Assembly (NCBI GenBank): GCA_004123355.1
Contig: SCHM01000004.1
Span: 7,839,017 to 7,903,016 of the forward strand
Direction: 5' to 3'
DNA from: Amphirosellinia nigrospora
Taxonomy: Eukaryota > Ascomycota > Sordariomycetes > Xylariales > Xylariaceae
DNA length: 64,000 nt
Shown here one piece after another: positions 23,602 to 35,780 of the stretch. The notes under the pieces are model-generated. The model worked only from the letters and a program-made list of their open reading frames with translations, searched no databases and was not told the DNA's origin. Within the stretch, counting starts at the first letter, position 1; each line of letters starts with the position of its first letter. The position numbers and the translations under genes are program-made.

Positions 23602-25148
23602 ATGAAGGGCCAACACACGCCGACCGACACCGACACTGACAGCGCGAAAGAGATGGCGGCTGAAAAAGCCCACGCTCTCTCTGGACCGGCTGCCGTCTCT
23701 TCCCAGTGCAGCAGACCCTGCCCTCGTTCGCGAAGATGTTTCATATCCGGAGGGGGGCCTCAGGGCGTGGTTGGTGGTGCTGGGTGCTTGGTCGGGATTA
23801 GCTGCGTCTCTCGGAGTCTATAACTCGACTGGGGTGATCGAAGCCTACCTGTCGAGAGAGCTGTTGCGAGACGAGTCCCCTAGCACCATTGGGTGGATCT
23901 TTGGTGTCTATGCCTTCATGACATGGTTTTGCGGAGCGCAGGTTGGTCCGACCTTTGACGCTAAGGGGCCGCGTGGATTGTTGATCGCGGGAGTCTCTGC
24001 ACCCTCGTCGGCATCTTCGCTCTTAGCTTCAGTACAGGTGAGCAGATATCGCCCATGTCACGAGCGAATGGGAATCGAACCTCTTTCTCGATCCCCATGC
24101 TGACCACGGACCACCGTTCACACAGAATACTACCAATTCATCCTAGCTTTTTCCGTTCTGGCCGGCAGCGGCGCCTCCCTTCTCATCACACCATGGGTTC
24201 GGTGGCGCATTGGTTCTGCGAACGCCGTGGCCTGGCTAGTGGCATAGCCTTCACCGGGGGCGGTGTTGGCGGTGTCTTGTTTCCCCTCATGATGCAATCC
24301 CTCCTCCTCAAATCGGATGGGCTTGGTCGGTTCGGGTTCTTGGCTTCATCCTACTTATCCTCTGCTCTATCAGTGTGGCGTTCTGCGAGAGTAGAATCCC
24401 CCCACGAAACGGGGAAAAGACTACTTGGCGTGATATGCTACCTGACCTCCGCATCTTTCTGGACGGTACTGGTGCCATGTCCATGACTACCGCTGCCTTG
24501 TTCCTTGTCGATCTGGCGTACCTAGTGCCAATGACCTACATACCGAGCTACTACCTGGATCGGCAGGGTCTCCCGGCAGACAAGACCCTTTCGGGGGATG
24601 CCGCGTTTGCGTACCAACTCCTTGGCCATCGCAAATGGTTCGTCTTGCTTTGGCCGGTACGTAGCTGGCCACTTAGCCGATCGATTCGGCCGCTACAACA
24701 CATTGATCGTATCCTTATTCTTCTGTCTAGCATCCGTCGCCGGGTTCTGGCTACCGGATGTCCTCGCCCCACGCTTTGATAGTATCTCTCTTCTCATTCT
24801 GTTTACCATCCTGTTCGGATTTGTGAGCGGTTCGAACGTGAGCTTGACACCAATCTGCCTTGGCCAGCTGTGCCAGATTCAGGACTACGGGAAATATTAT
24901 GCCACCTGTTATACAGTCTGTTCTTTCGGGTGTTTGATCAGCATACCGATTGCTGGAAGTCTTCTAGACGCCACGGGGACTACAGGAAAAGAAAGGTTCT
25001 GGGTGCCGTCGTGTATACTGCAATTAGTTACCTCGGCGCGCTACTCTGCATCGTTTGGGTAAGGCTACGACTAAAAGGGGGGATTGGCGGACCAAATGGT
25101 AGTCTAGGGTTACATTCGGGTAAATTTGACAGTTTGCCGAGCCTGTAG
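23602..25148 (+). pseudogene. MFS transporter, monocarboxylate-transporter-like, frameshifted
   Basis: Parts of a 12-helix major facilitator protein occur in order: EGGLRAWLVVLGAWSGL, GVYNSTGVIEAYLSRELL, GWIFGVYAFMTWFCGAQVG, an 88-nt intron (24038-24125), FILAFSVLAGSGASLLITP, HWFCERRGLASGIAFTGGG, LGFILLILCSISVAF, ALFLVDLAYLVPMTYIPSYY, CFGRYVAGHLADRFGRYNT, IPIAGSLLDATG and AISYLGALLCIVW. The LADRFGRYNT loop and ERRGLASGIAFTGGG are characteristic of the fungal monocarboxylate-like MFS group. At least six frame changes occur (near 23705, 24000, 24192, 24335, 24623 and 25000). It presumably exported a metabolite or took up an organic acid. The broken frame rules out a full-length product as written. 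Confidence 0.87.
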
Positions 25149-26251
25149 ATTTTTCTCCGGGTCGCTAGGTAACTTCTGTAACCAATATCAAAATATGCCT
25201 TCAAGACACGAAACGCTGTGGCAGCGCCTCCGAACGTGCATGTTCAACAGTCGCTGTCTAGGTTGTTCCAGCGTCACCATTCGTACAAGGACGGACCTGG
25301 CCTATTCAAGACAGCCGCTATGACAAGGGTTTGTGTTCAAGTGCTTGGAATTTGGAGTTCAATTCAGCTAATAATCTCTTGGGGTCTCCAGGGGCTCTGG
25401 TTTCCTTATTCTGACTTCAATGTAACCTCGCCCATGCCCTTAGTTTATAGACGAATTCTAAGACCTTTGCCTCCTCGTAACCCTCCGAAGGTATAACTCC
25501 TCGAGAGGGGTCGAGGTCATTCCGACCAATGCTACTATGCCAATATGTCTATGTCTCAGCCACGAAAATGATCGGAGTGATGTCGGCCTTCTAGGATTTT
25601 CTAGGACTCCCCAGGACAATGTTACCTGCGGAGGAATACTACCAACAATGTCACCTGTGAAGGAATACTACAATGTCACTATGGTATCTGTCATAACCGT
25701 GTCTGTCTGCGCCCCTGATCATCACTTACCGATTTTGGGCTATTCGACGAAGGAATCCCGCCAGGCTTGAAATGTAATAGTCATCCTTTAGCTCTATCGA
25801 AATTCGGAACCACGCTATTCTCGCGCTACTATTGCATTTGTAGTTACAAGGCGCCGATTCCTTCGTGCCTTCACCGCTCAGCTTCTATGCGGGGGCGAAT
25901 CCGATGTCGTATTTTCATATCCGACAGGAAGGTGAATGCAAATAGGAACCGACTATAGCGGAGGGACCCTATCTGATGGATTCTCCTGCATCAAACTATA
26001 GAACTTGGGTTACTAGTTAAACATGGTTGGCGGTGACCGGCATTCACCTTGCGCGTCTTCGGTAGACGCTATATGTATTGTAGGTAAAAGAATATATTTT
26101 GGTGACCAAGTGGCTATTTTCACGTGGGCTATATAATTGTGGTCGCTCACCGAGGGGCCTAGAAATCGGTCAACTCGAGCCCCAAAAGAACTTCGCCAAG
26201 TAGAAGTGAACAACTTGAACGATCAAGCATTTACAATACCCAAAACAAAAC
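25149..26251. other. Intergenic region, no supported gene
   Basis: No recognisable coding segment. A 29-bp unit containing GGAATACTACCAACAATGT is imperfectly duplicated at about 25616-25672. The last 200 bp should include the promoter of the oxygenase relic. Confidence 0.5.
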
Positions 26252-27342
26252 ATGATCCCAACGCTGGACTTAAGCCACTTCACTGCTGGCAACGAGCAGC
26301 AGCGTCGGCACTTTGCTGATGGACTCCTGGCTGGCCTGATCGACACCGGGTTCGTTAAACTGATCAACCACGGCCTCGAAAGAGAGAAACTGGACGAAGT
26401 ATTTTCATGGTTCGTGTACCACACATAAACTTCTTCATGCTTTAGGTGTTAACTTTGTCCCTACCCTAGAGCAGGAAGTTCTTCCACCAGTCGGCCGAGG
26501 AGAAGGATCAAATAGCGAACGAGCCGGGGCCGAAACCTGTGCGTGGTTATAGTGCCAAGTCAGTTGAATATGTCTCGAGGCTCGGACGATAAGACGTCGA
26601 AACCAATCGCAGACTCCAAGGTAAGAGCAGATCTTTAACACGTACTGTTACTTTCGGGTTCTTGGTGTTGATCCCCCTATCTAGAGCATTTCGATCTCGG
26701 TCGGCTAATGACGCGGAATTCCCGAATCAATGGCCCCAAAACCCCGAGCTCGATGGCTTCCCCCCTTTATGGAAGCATTGCACGAGGAAGGCAACGGCAT
26801 TTGCCTAACCCTGCTGAAAGCTCTCGAGGTTTCCCTGAACCTCAAACCTGGCTCTCTCGAGGAGCGCTCTGTTCCGAATGCCGCGGACCTCCGCCTTACA
26901 CACTACCCCGAGATATCTATTAAAGATATGAGGTCCCATACGAGTCGCATCGCACCACACTCGGACTGGGGGATCATCACGCTCTTATTTCAAGATAGCA
27001 CCGGAGGCCTCGAGGTGGAGATAGGAGTCGCCCGGGTAATTTCTTCCCCGTCGAGCCTCATGACACCACTGAGATGATTGTCAATGCTGGTGACACTCTA
27101 ATGCGCTGGACGAACGGGAGGGTGGTTGCTGGTATACACCAGGTCACAGTCCCAGGGGATTAAAGACAATGGATGAAGTCACCTTGCCGGAGAGATATAG
27201 TGTAGCGCATCTCTTCAAGGCGCAGCGACAAGTATCTATCGCTCCGCTCAGCCAGTTCATTACTGCTGACGAGCCAGCTAAGTATCCTGACATGACCGCT
27301 CTTCAGTATCATAGGCAGGTACAGAATCTTCTGTTCACTTAA
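26252..27342 (+). pseudogene. 2-oxoglutarate/Fe(II)-dependent dioxygenase (isopenicillin-N-synthase-like), frameshifted
   Basis: The ATG at 26252 opens MIPTLDLSHFT, the usual start of fungal non-haem iron oxygenases. Exon 1 ends at 26413. Introns fit at 26414-26469 and 26621-26684. Then come RKFFHQSAEEKD, KPVRGYSAKSVEYVSR, FPPFMEALHEEGN and DLRLTHYP. The iron-binding HxD is in APHSDWGIITLL and the distal histidine is in VVAGIHQVTVPG. The 2-oxoglutarate-binding RxS is in PERYSVAHL. All three metal ligands are still visible, but at least four frame changes (near 26590, 26700-26765, 27030 and 27165) break the protein. Such enzymes hydroxylate or cyclise metabolites, which fits the neighbouring NRPS. 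Confidence 0.87.
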
Positions 27343-28626
27343 GTTATAGGCTGGACGAGGTGGTTGGGGTGGTAAAGGCAAATAAAAAATCGGGTGTGAT
27401 AGCGATATCACTGGGCGGTACACTTTTGAACCATACATACATGTACTTGGAATGCTCACATGAGATTGCTGGCCTGTAGAATGTATAATGTGAGCGAACA
27501 TACAACAGGTTAAAAAACTGAACAATATCTTGGTGATAGTTAAACTTAAACGATACTCGACAAAATAGGTAGTTTCTATGGAAAAGGAATTGGCATAGTT
27601 GGCGCGGACTTATGCTGAGTGACCAAGAGTCCGACTAAACAATTCTTGGAGATTTACCAATGAAAGGGTTAAAAGTGGGTTTTGTAATGGAATTATTAAA
27701 TATTGGGTGAGCGTAGTGGCACGGGGAAAATAGCCAAACCTAGTATACAAGTACGTAGAAATCGACGCAATGCATACTCGGCTCTGTTAACTTTGTCATC
27801 AATCTATTTACACAAAAGACAATAATTTTGATGATTACCTATTGTCCGGTGGGTTCTGCTGTAGTGGGATAATGTGATAAGTAGGTGTATTGTTGTATTC
27901 AACTTGTACTCTCCAACGCCGGATTCTTGGTTGATGCTGGCAACGTCAATTGGCCACGACACATTCATTTTCCTATCCGTCCTAATATTAGGTAGACAGG
28001 AGACGTACAGCAGAAATTCAACGGGTCACTGTATTTCACAGCACCTTGACTAGGTAGGTAGCTAGATGAATTACTCCTATTGCTGCCTGTGTTTCAAGAT
28101 CTATATTGAAATAGTGCGGGTGGCCCCGGGGCCAAACCAGGCCGAAAAACAACAAGGGCTACTGGAATGTAAAGCACTAGAAATCGTTGCTCTTTCTTAC
28201 TCCTTACATACCTAGCCACACACATAGTTTTATTTGATAAACAGATTCCCAAATATCTTGGTGAATAAGTCTTGACCTTAGATGAGTAATAGCCGTTACC
28301 CCCGAGGTCGGGGTCCGGAACACCCCGGCCAATAAATACTTAGTATATATAAGTTTGTTCTTAATTGAACATATCGATTGGTAGAGAGGTGAGGATAAAT
28401 TGGCCCCCAAGCCAGCTTGTGAAGCGGGCACTCCCTGGCCCAAGTCACAATATGGGTGAGCAAGATAGTTCAATCCACTTGCAGAGTCACGCCACTTTGG
28501 CAAGAGGGGAGGTTGCCTTGTTAGGCTTTCCTCCAGGCTTTTCGCTAAGACTTAAAATGACTATTTCCTTTCCTGAGCCCTGGCTCTATTTTTTGTTAGT
28601 GCATTCAACATCTTACCTTTGAGAAA
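27343..28626. other. Intergenic region, no supported gene
   Basis: Contains no frame with recognisable domain content. It separates the oxygenase relic from the HET gene. Confidence 0.5.
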
Positions 28627-30733
28627 ATGCGACTCATCAACGCTAAAAACCTTGAAAAGTTTGAGCATGAAGACTGGAACAATAAGAACAACCCGATATT
28701 CGAGGAGTTCAATAATGACGACTACGTAATTCGCAATGCATACGCCATTCTATCCCATACATGGGTGGAGAACGAAGAAGTCACTTACCATGACATGCTG
28801 CTGGGCCCTCGCAATGCCATGTCTAAGTTAGGATACTCCAAAATCCACCACACCTGTGCCTTGGCTCAAAAGGCAGGCATTTCATATGTCTGGATAGATG
28901 GTTGTTGCATTAACAAAACGGACAGTGCGGAATTATCAGAGTCGATCAATTCCATGTTTAATTGGTATCGCAATGCGCAGATATGTTATGCCTTTCCTGA
29001 TTTCTGTCCCCTGATGCTTTTCCTCGGTGCGATGGCTTACGAGGGGGTGGACGCTCCAAGAACTGATCGCACCGAAGATGGTTGACTTCTACGTCCCGAA
29101 TGACGATGATCGAAATCCTGGATGGTCTAAATACGGTACAAGGTCAAGCTTAGCCTCCAAGATCTCAGCGGTTACTGGTATCGCGGTTGGGGCAATTGAC
29201 GAGGAGCGGCGCCCAATCCATGAGTTCTCAGTAGCTCAGAGGATGTCCTGGCTGCGAAGAGACGAACCTCAAAGACTGAGGATGTAGCATATTGCTTGCT
29301 TGGAATATTTGGCGTGAATATGCCCCTACTGTATGGCGAAGGTAGAAAGTCCTTTTACCGGCTTCAGGAAGAGATTGTCAAGAGAAACAATGATATGACA
29401 ATCCTCGCATGGGCTTCTTTGGACAGTCGACAAACCGAAGATTATAGCCTTTTTGCACCTTCCCCCGATGCATTTGCTAGATGCGGTCGGTATACACGAG
29501 CTAACAACGCGACGGCTCACGGCATCGACGTTACGAATAGGGGATTGCGTGTCACCGGGACCCGAAGGCTTCGATTCGCTCAAATACCCGACAATTTAGT
29601 ACGCCGACTTGACAGCGGGCTTCAATCACCGGACACCCCTCTAGAATTTCTACCACAAGCAGCCACATTCCCTGCCAGCGAAATGACAAGGTGCGATATG
29701 TTCTGCTTGTTGCTAAGAGGGTTCAGAACGAGGGAAGCGGATCTAATTCCTATACGATTGCTATTGGAATATGTCTTCACAAACTCACGCCACGCTTATT
29801 TGTGAGAGATATGAAACTACCGCTGGCACAATCTTCGCCAACCGGCCAAGATGGATATGTCCAGAATGAAGACTATTTCGTTGCTTTAAGTCGATCGAAC
29901 CTGGAAGACGGCCTAGCGGACGGCGAATACAATAGCACCGACTTCTCAAATATGAATACAAGTATGAAATTCACAAACTTTTGGCCTCCCACTTGGTGGG
30001 ACCTTTGTAACCGACGATTATTCCGACCGGAGTATCCATATCAGATTTTCAACTTCTCTATCGAAGTCAATGTTGATGGGTATCTCGTACCGCTGGAGGC
30101 TCTCGCATATGCTATAGATCTATGCTCGTTCAAAAATATACTGTCTCATAGACCCCAACAACAACCCTACCGTCGCTAACGCTCTACAGAGGATAAGACT
30201 GAGCCATAATCAATTAATAAGATATTGGCAAGAATTGGTGCTGGACGCGTATCAGGTTTTCGGGTCTCACCAACTCGGTCAATGTCCGAGTAGGGCAGAA
30301 ACACTATCGTGTAACGATCTTTGAGCGATGGGAGGAAGTAAGAGGATCTTATACCGTACTTGAGGTCAAGGCTGCTGAACCACAGCCACCTACTTACGAA
30401 CAAAGCTTAGCCTACCCTCAGGCACCACGTCCTTTGAACCATGGAAGCGTGGCTAGCCAGTTGCCTTACGGTAATACGGCACCGTATCAGAGACCGGACA
30501 CAATTTCACAGCCGTATACCATGTATCCACAACAGCCCTCTGCAACTACGTTCCCGATTCAGGGTGGTGGGATGGCAGCCTACGGGAATCAAAACAATAT
30601 GGCGAACAGCCGCCAATTTGCTCCCCAACCGGCGCTTGCAAATAATGTTACATCCAATGTGCAGACCGCCGTCCCGAACATTACGGTTGCAAACTTCACT
30701 TATATGCCTTCTTCAGCGCCGGGATGCATGTAA
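28627..30733 (+). pseudogene. HET-domain (heterokaryon incompatibility) protein, frameshifted
   Basis: The N-terminus has the hallmark HET pattern: MRLINAKNLEKFE, AYAILSHTWVENEEVTY, GISYVWIDGCCINKTDSAEL and SINSMFNWYRNAQICYA. After a frame change near 29000 come RWLTRGWTLQELIAP and SVAQRMSWLRR. After another near 29265 come EDVAYCLLGIFGVNMPLLYG and RLQEEIVKRNNDMTILAW. Further changes occur near 29690 and 30260. The C-terminal part (30300-30733) is Gln/Pro/Asn-rich and disordered. HET proteins trigger cell death when unlike fungal strains fuse. They evolve quickly and are often found broken. There is no direct link to the metabolite genes. Confidence 0.87.
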
Positions 30734-30873
30734 ACAAGGATGATTTTCCTTTGTGGGCTGCTGAAAATATAGCTAATGAATTAAAGTACATTAAGAGCTG
30801 TAGGTTTAGAACTCGAGTATTTCAAAAGACGTAAATGTCTAGCTGAATTTTATGCTATTGAGCGAATGCGATT

Positions 30874-33014
30874 TCAGGAGAAAGCCGTAGACGTGCTTAG
30901 TACACTATCTAGCCACTGGTCATTGTCTAAATCCATTGTTTGGACCCAGGCCATCTGGTCCAAATCGGAGATATGGTTGTTGTGCCTAGCTGACCTAATA
31001 TCTGCATTCTGACATGACCGATCCCCGGCGGCTGCTAACTCAGCTGCCAAGCTCAACCAAGCATCAGCCCATGATCGACACTTGATCAAAAGCTTGGACA
31101 GGAGTTGGAGCAGACTATCGTCGCATTGGAGGCCCGGTTCTTTGCTGGCTATGCCGAGTTTTTCCACAATACGATCCAGCGCAGAAATTATGTCGACAGT
31201 GTGACGCACCGCTTGGCAATCCCAAGCCGGGTCTCCGAGCGTTGATAGATACTTTAAAATGGTGATGCACTGCACCATATGGGTCCAAAAATGAAATGGG
31301 AGGCCAATAAGTTCGGAAGGAGGAATATTATAGAAGTTGTCGAGCCATGATTTAATGCACTCTACAGACCTCCACAAGCACTCCAGCCGCTCAAATCCGG
31401 GCAAGAGACCGCCGCTAGTCCTCTGTCCTGATACATCAAGAAGAGGCGATTCAAGGCTGATCGCGTAAGCTAACTGGTTTATGTATATCTCAACGTGTTG
31501 TACATATGTATTAAGAGTATCTGTATCGATGGCTGGGCACCACCCACGCCTCTGTATTAATGACCACATATTGGTTGTTGTGGAGTGTCGGTCTTCTGGA
31601 AAAACTCACCTTTTTGATGAATTTGCGCAGGAAAAGACGATATGAGATCATGTAGTTGGCTCCTCATCGTTTTGAGATAGAGTAGGCTAGGGACTGAGCC
31701 TGTCATGGAGGCGGTTGCTGTATAAGGGCGATCCCCCTCGTGTTGTTCTCGAATGTATGCGGCTCTCTGCTTGAGAACATGTAGGCGGACTTGAAGTGCT
31801 AAAGCCTCGTCCGTTGGATATGACTTGTTATTTTCGACAACACGGCATGCCTCTTCCATCTGAGATGTCCAACGCAGGGCATCTTGGCGTCCAAGATGAG
31901 ATGAAACACTATTAACAGAGGTGTATTAGTAGAGTAATACCAAATGCGAATCAAGCAAAGATTTGCGGGGTCGCATAAGTACTTGGAGCTTAAAATGAAA
32001 CATGCTAAGAGAGCTCGCTGCTTTTCCATGAAGCTCTGGACCGTTTCCTCAGAGGCATCAAGGTTGGATTCATAGGCTTCCCCTTGGGTGATCGTCATGA
32101 AAAGTTGCACGTCTGGCTGACATGGCTTGAATAGTCGTAGATCATATACGAGTGAGATAGCAATCATCATAAGGCGGGAAGTAAGGTTTGCCCTCCCAAG
32201 AAAGACGTCTGTGCTCCATGCTAGATAAGTTAGTAATCCAAGAAGTAGGTCGATACTCGAATGAGCGTCGACGAGAGCAGATGTGAATAAGACCCGCTTT
32301 AGATCTTCGGCTAAAGCTAGCCTCCTCTGCGTCGAGAATGTCGTCACAGTGAGTATGGCCTGGAACAGGAACGGACGGTTCTGCTGTAGTTCCTCCGTCG
32401 TTACGTCAGGGGCCAGATTGATGAAAGGAAAAGACGGCAGCATCCTAGATCTGAAGAAATAGAGCCTTTCATCGGCGCGGATATGTGATATATGCGAAAA
32501 GGATGGAGAAACGGAGAGGATGTGTTGCGGCGCCGCCGGAGCCGTTTCGGACGTAGGTGTGGGTTGGCTACCGGCTCTCGAATTACCGCTTGTGGAATTA
32601 TTTTGAAAGCTTAGGGAATTCGATGTCAAGGTAGAGAGGCTTTCTTCACTAGAAATCCCATCAATGTTAACAGAAGACCCTGAAGAGCTGACGATCGATT
32701 GCATTGCGGATATTAAAGTCTCGATCTTGTCTTCTAACTGGACGATTCGCAAATTTGACTCTTCAGCTCTTCGGGAATTACGGCCACGAACTGATTCGGA
32801 TGGTTGGCATCTTTTCTTGAGACGATGGCATCTAATTACTAGCTGATTAGTTGTATACCATACAGCAACGGGCCGGCCCCTGAAGGGCAAATCCGAACCT
32901 TTCGCAAGTACTGCCACTTGCATTAGGCACACACCGGCATTTCGCCCTGTAGCATTGCAAGCAAGCTTGGCCGTATGTACTAGAGTGGCTTGTAGCTGTC
33001 TTGCCGTTCTCCAT
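30874..33014 (-). CDS. Zn2Cys6 fungal-specific transcription factor (intact)
   Basis: Four exons (33014-32899, 32831-31983, 31908-31610, 31520-30874) split by GT-AG introns of 67, 74 and 89 nt give an open frame of 636 residues; the exon lengths sum to a multiple of three. The first intron splits the zinc cluster, which reads ACLQCYRAKCRC, then GSTCERCHRLKKRC, giving the six cysteines in C-x2-C-x6-C-x8-C-x2-C-x6-C spacing. A coiled segment follows (NLRIVQLEDKIETLISAMQS), then a Ser-rich linker and a long middle region typical of fungal-specific transcription factor domains. It should bind CGG-containing sites in the nucleus. As an intact regulator beside a decayed cluster it may have been the pathway regulator or may serve other targets. 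Confidence 0.9.
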
Positions 33015-33294
33015 ACTATTGGATGATGAGGAAACTTGCTTGTGTTGAGTCAAAAGCGAAATGCATTGCAAGTCACTCGACAAGCTCCAATACAGCTAGA
33101 CGGGGAAAGCCGACGGAATTTAACTCCGACGGTATTTCCTCCGCACCCGCTCTAACGATTATTTCGCCTTGGTAGATTCATACAACTATAGTGTTTAAAG
33201 GATTAAGTGGAGACTAACGTAATAGGTCTCGACGACTAGGTTGCCGGGTAAACATAGCTTCTCGCGACCTCAGCTTACCCAAATCCACCACTAT

Positions 33295-34311
33295 CTACAC
33301 AACAGGCATGCCATTCTCTACCTTCTTCACCACATCTTTTGTGATATCGTCCAAGAGCTCTCTAGGTAGCCCGAGGGCCTCATTCGAGATAACGTGTCTG
33401 CGTTCATAGTCGGCGTCTCCGCTTGGGTAAAAAGCACGTGAATACAAAGCTTTCACGAATCCAGTGAAATCGCCCTTTTGCAAGGATGCAAGCCCATCTG
33501 CAACTCGCTTACTGGAAGACTCATACTGAATTTGCCAATCCTCGTCACTTGCGTCTTGCGCCCGCTGAACGCTAGCGAGGATGTCCCGTTGACTGACACG
33601 GAAGCTAGCAAAGAGGAGAGGCTTATTCTTCCAGTCGGACAACGAAGGTGTCTCGCCACTCTCGGGAAGACTTAGCAGTGCGGCGAATGCACGTCCACAC
33701 TGCCGAAAAGTGCTAACACTAAGCAGAGTGGTACCGTCGTCGAAAAGGGTAGCCTTTTTTGACTGGATATCGATACCGAAGGAATTCTCTCCGGCAGCCA
33801 AGCTCCACTCGTACCAGAAGCCGCATGCCATGGCAATATGACTGACACCGAGACCTTCGATTTCTTTAATTTTAGTAAGAGCCCCCTGATGGTATATGTC
33901 ATCCCTGATCATATTCTCGTTGGTGATGTCAGCGCCGTATGTAGTAGGCATGATATATGAGACACCCGCTTTAGCTGCGGCTCGGACAATGATGCTGTGT
34001 GTTTCAGGTGGAGCGTTGGAAGCGAGCACAATGGCAAGAAACTGCTGGCCTTGGAGAGCATTCGCCAATGATGACTCGTTACTATAGTCGACCTCAATAA
34101 CTTGAACACCGCCTGGAATCTTCTTTCCATTCCTGCCACGAGTCAAGGCCGTGATTGTGTGCCTGCCGGTTTTGAGAAGTTCATCCACAAAATAGGAACC
34201 AAGGTGACCCGTCGCCTATTACTCGTTAGGGGCGTTATTCCATCATTCCCTACTCGCTAGATCACTTACACCGACAATAGCGACTTTCTGGATATGGGTG
34301 GGAGTTGACAT
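33295..34311 (-). CDS. NmrA-like NAD(P)-binding protein (intact)
   Basis: Two exons (34311-34270 and 34215-33295) joined across a 54-nt intron give 320 residues with no break. The join restores the nucleotide-binding loop: VAIVG at the end of exon 1 and ATGHLGSYFVDEL at the start of exon 2. Then come ITALTRGRN, VIEVDYSNESSLANAL, FLAIVLASNAPPE and GVSYIMPTTYGAD, the pattern of the atypical short-chain dehydrogenase NmrA/isoflavone-reductase-like family. Members act either as redox-sensing regulators or as reductases. No catalytic tyrosine-lysine pair is obvious, as expected for the NmrA group. It lies 280 bp downstream-to-upstream in tandem with the transcription factor and is divergent from the dehydrogenase at 34795. 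Confidence 0.9.
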
Positions 34312-34794
34312 GCTGGGCAAGGATAGGGTAAGAGGAGGGACGTGAATAGATAGTGAAAGGGGAAAGAGTATTCTGGGAAGAGAGATTCTTGTGGCACAGC
34401 TCGTGTAAGTCGCTCTATACAGTTTGGGAAGAGCAACTACGTGGTAATTTATATAAACACAGGAAAAGCTGCTCGTGATATCATTATAGGAGAAAAGAGG
34501 CTTGGCAGCTAGCGACGGAGGTAATGCCATAGGAGTTTTAATCCCGATCCCTTTTGAATCGGAGTTCGTTCTGTGATAAAAAGCATTTACGCAAGAACAG
34601 CGAAGTCGTCCACTGCACTTGACCAAGAAGCATGTGCTGAATAATGCTGACGGAGTTGGCTTTGTAGATTCCGTCTCCCCATGAAGATCATACCGAGCCT
34701 GTATATAAATGAAGAGATTCTCAGGATCCAGCACCGTTTTTTTTTTGGTGAGTAGCTCTCCCATTTTCTGACTACTGTATCTTAATCAATAATC
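34312..34794. promoter_or_regulatory. Divergent promoter region between NmrA-like gene and dehydrogenase
   Basis: 483 bp between two start codons facing apart. The NmrA side has a C/T-rich non-template strand (TCTTTCCC-like runs near 34320-34380), commonly seen near fungal transcription starts. A run of ten T lies at about 34737-34746. No specific binding site can be named. Confidence 0.45.
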
Positions 34795-35561
34795 ATGAGG
34801 CCTAAGAAAACGGTTCTCATTACCGGTTGCAACCACGGAGGATTTGGTGCAGCGATGGCAAAGGTGTACCGCGCCAAAGGTTTCAAGGTCCTCGCCATAG
34901 TACGTAATTTGGCTAAAGCCGGAAACTTTGGGAGACGCGAGTGGTATAGAAATTCTTGAACTTGAGGTCACATCTAAGGAATCTATTCAAATCTGCGCAA
35001 AAATCATGGACAAGATCACCGGTGGATTACTTGACATTCTGGTCAATAATGCTGGCGCTGTGCCCTTCTGGATCTTGACCTAGATGAAGCAAAGAAGTTG
35101 TATGATGTCAATGTTTGGACACAACTAGGAATGGTGCAAGCATTTGCACCGATGTTTATCAAGACTAAAGGGATTGTCTGCAATATTAGTTCGGTTTCTG
35201 GCGAATTGATCATGGCATGGGAGGTATGACATGTTATTTTCCTAGGAGGTATAAGATACAGGCTAACCTTGATGTAGGTTCATACAACAGTTCTAGGGCT
35301 GCCACGACGGCTCTCTCCGAGACACTACGTATAGAAATGGTGCCCCTCGGAGTGCGAGTTGTCACCGTCATTTCTTCAGCTGTCGAAACGTCTGGAAACG
35401 ACCCCTCCACGAAAGGGGACATCGAACTACCAGCAAACTCATATTATCAGCAGATAAGGGAAATCATAAAGAGGCATTACAAGGGATTAGTGTTCACCAA
35501 AAAGCACAATGTTGACGTGGCAGCAAACAACGTTGTCAATGACTTACTTAGTGGTAGGTAG
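34795..35561 (+). pseudogene. Short-chain dehydrogenase/reductase (SDR), frameshifted
   Basis: The start is ATG at 34795. The Rossmann motif reads VLITGCNHGGFGAAMA (TGxxxGxG). After a frame break near 34925, LDILVNNAGA (the NNAG motif) is present. After another near 35065 come LYDVNVWTQLG and IVCNISSVSGEL. A 54-nt intron fits at 35224-35277 (CTAAC branch), but the exon after it is one base out of frame. The catalytic motif reads YNSSRAA, so the lysine of YxxxK is arginine. The C-terminal part to the stop at 35561 is open. This is a classical SDR by motif, probably a ketone or alcohol reductase. Frame breaks plus the lost lysine make it non-functional. Confidence 0.85.
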
Positions 35562-35780
35562 TAGCACATTTATTCGGCGTGGGGAATCTTCGACCCTCAG
35601 TTGGTATTGCAACACGTTTCTACCTCACAGCTGGTTTACTTCAATGATAAATGGTGGATCTTAATAGGCGGCGAATTTAATCTTAGACATGCCAACTACA
35701 CTCATAAAATGGAAATGAATTCATTTCACTGGCATCACTCATACGCCACTTGGTTATGAATACCGTCCTCTCACTAATAC

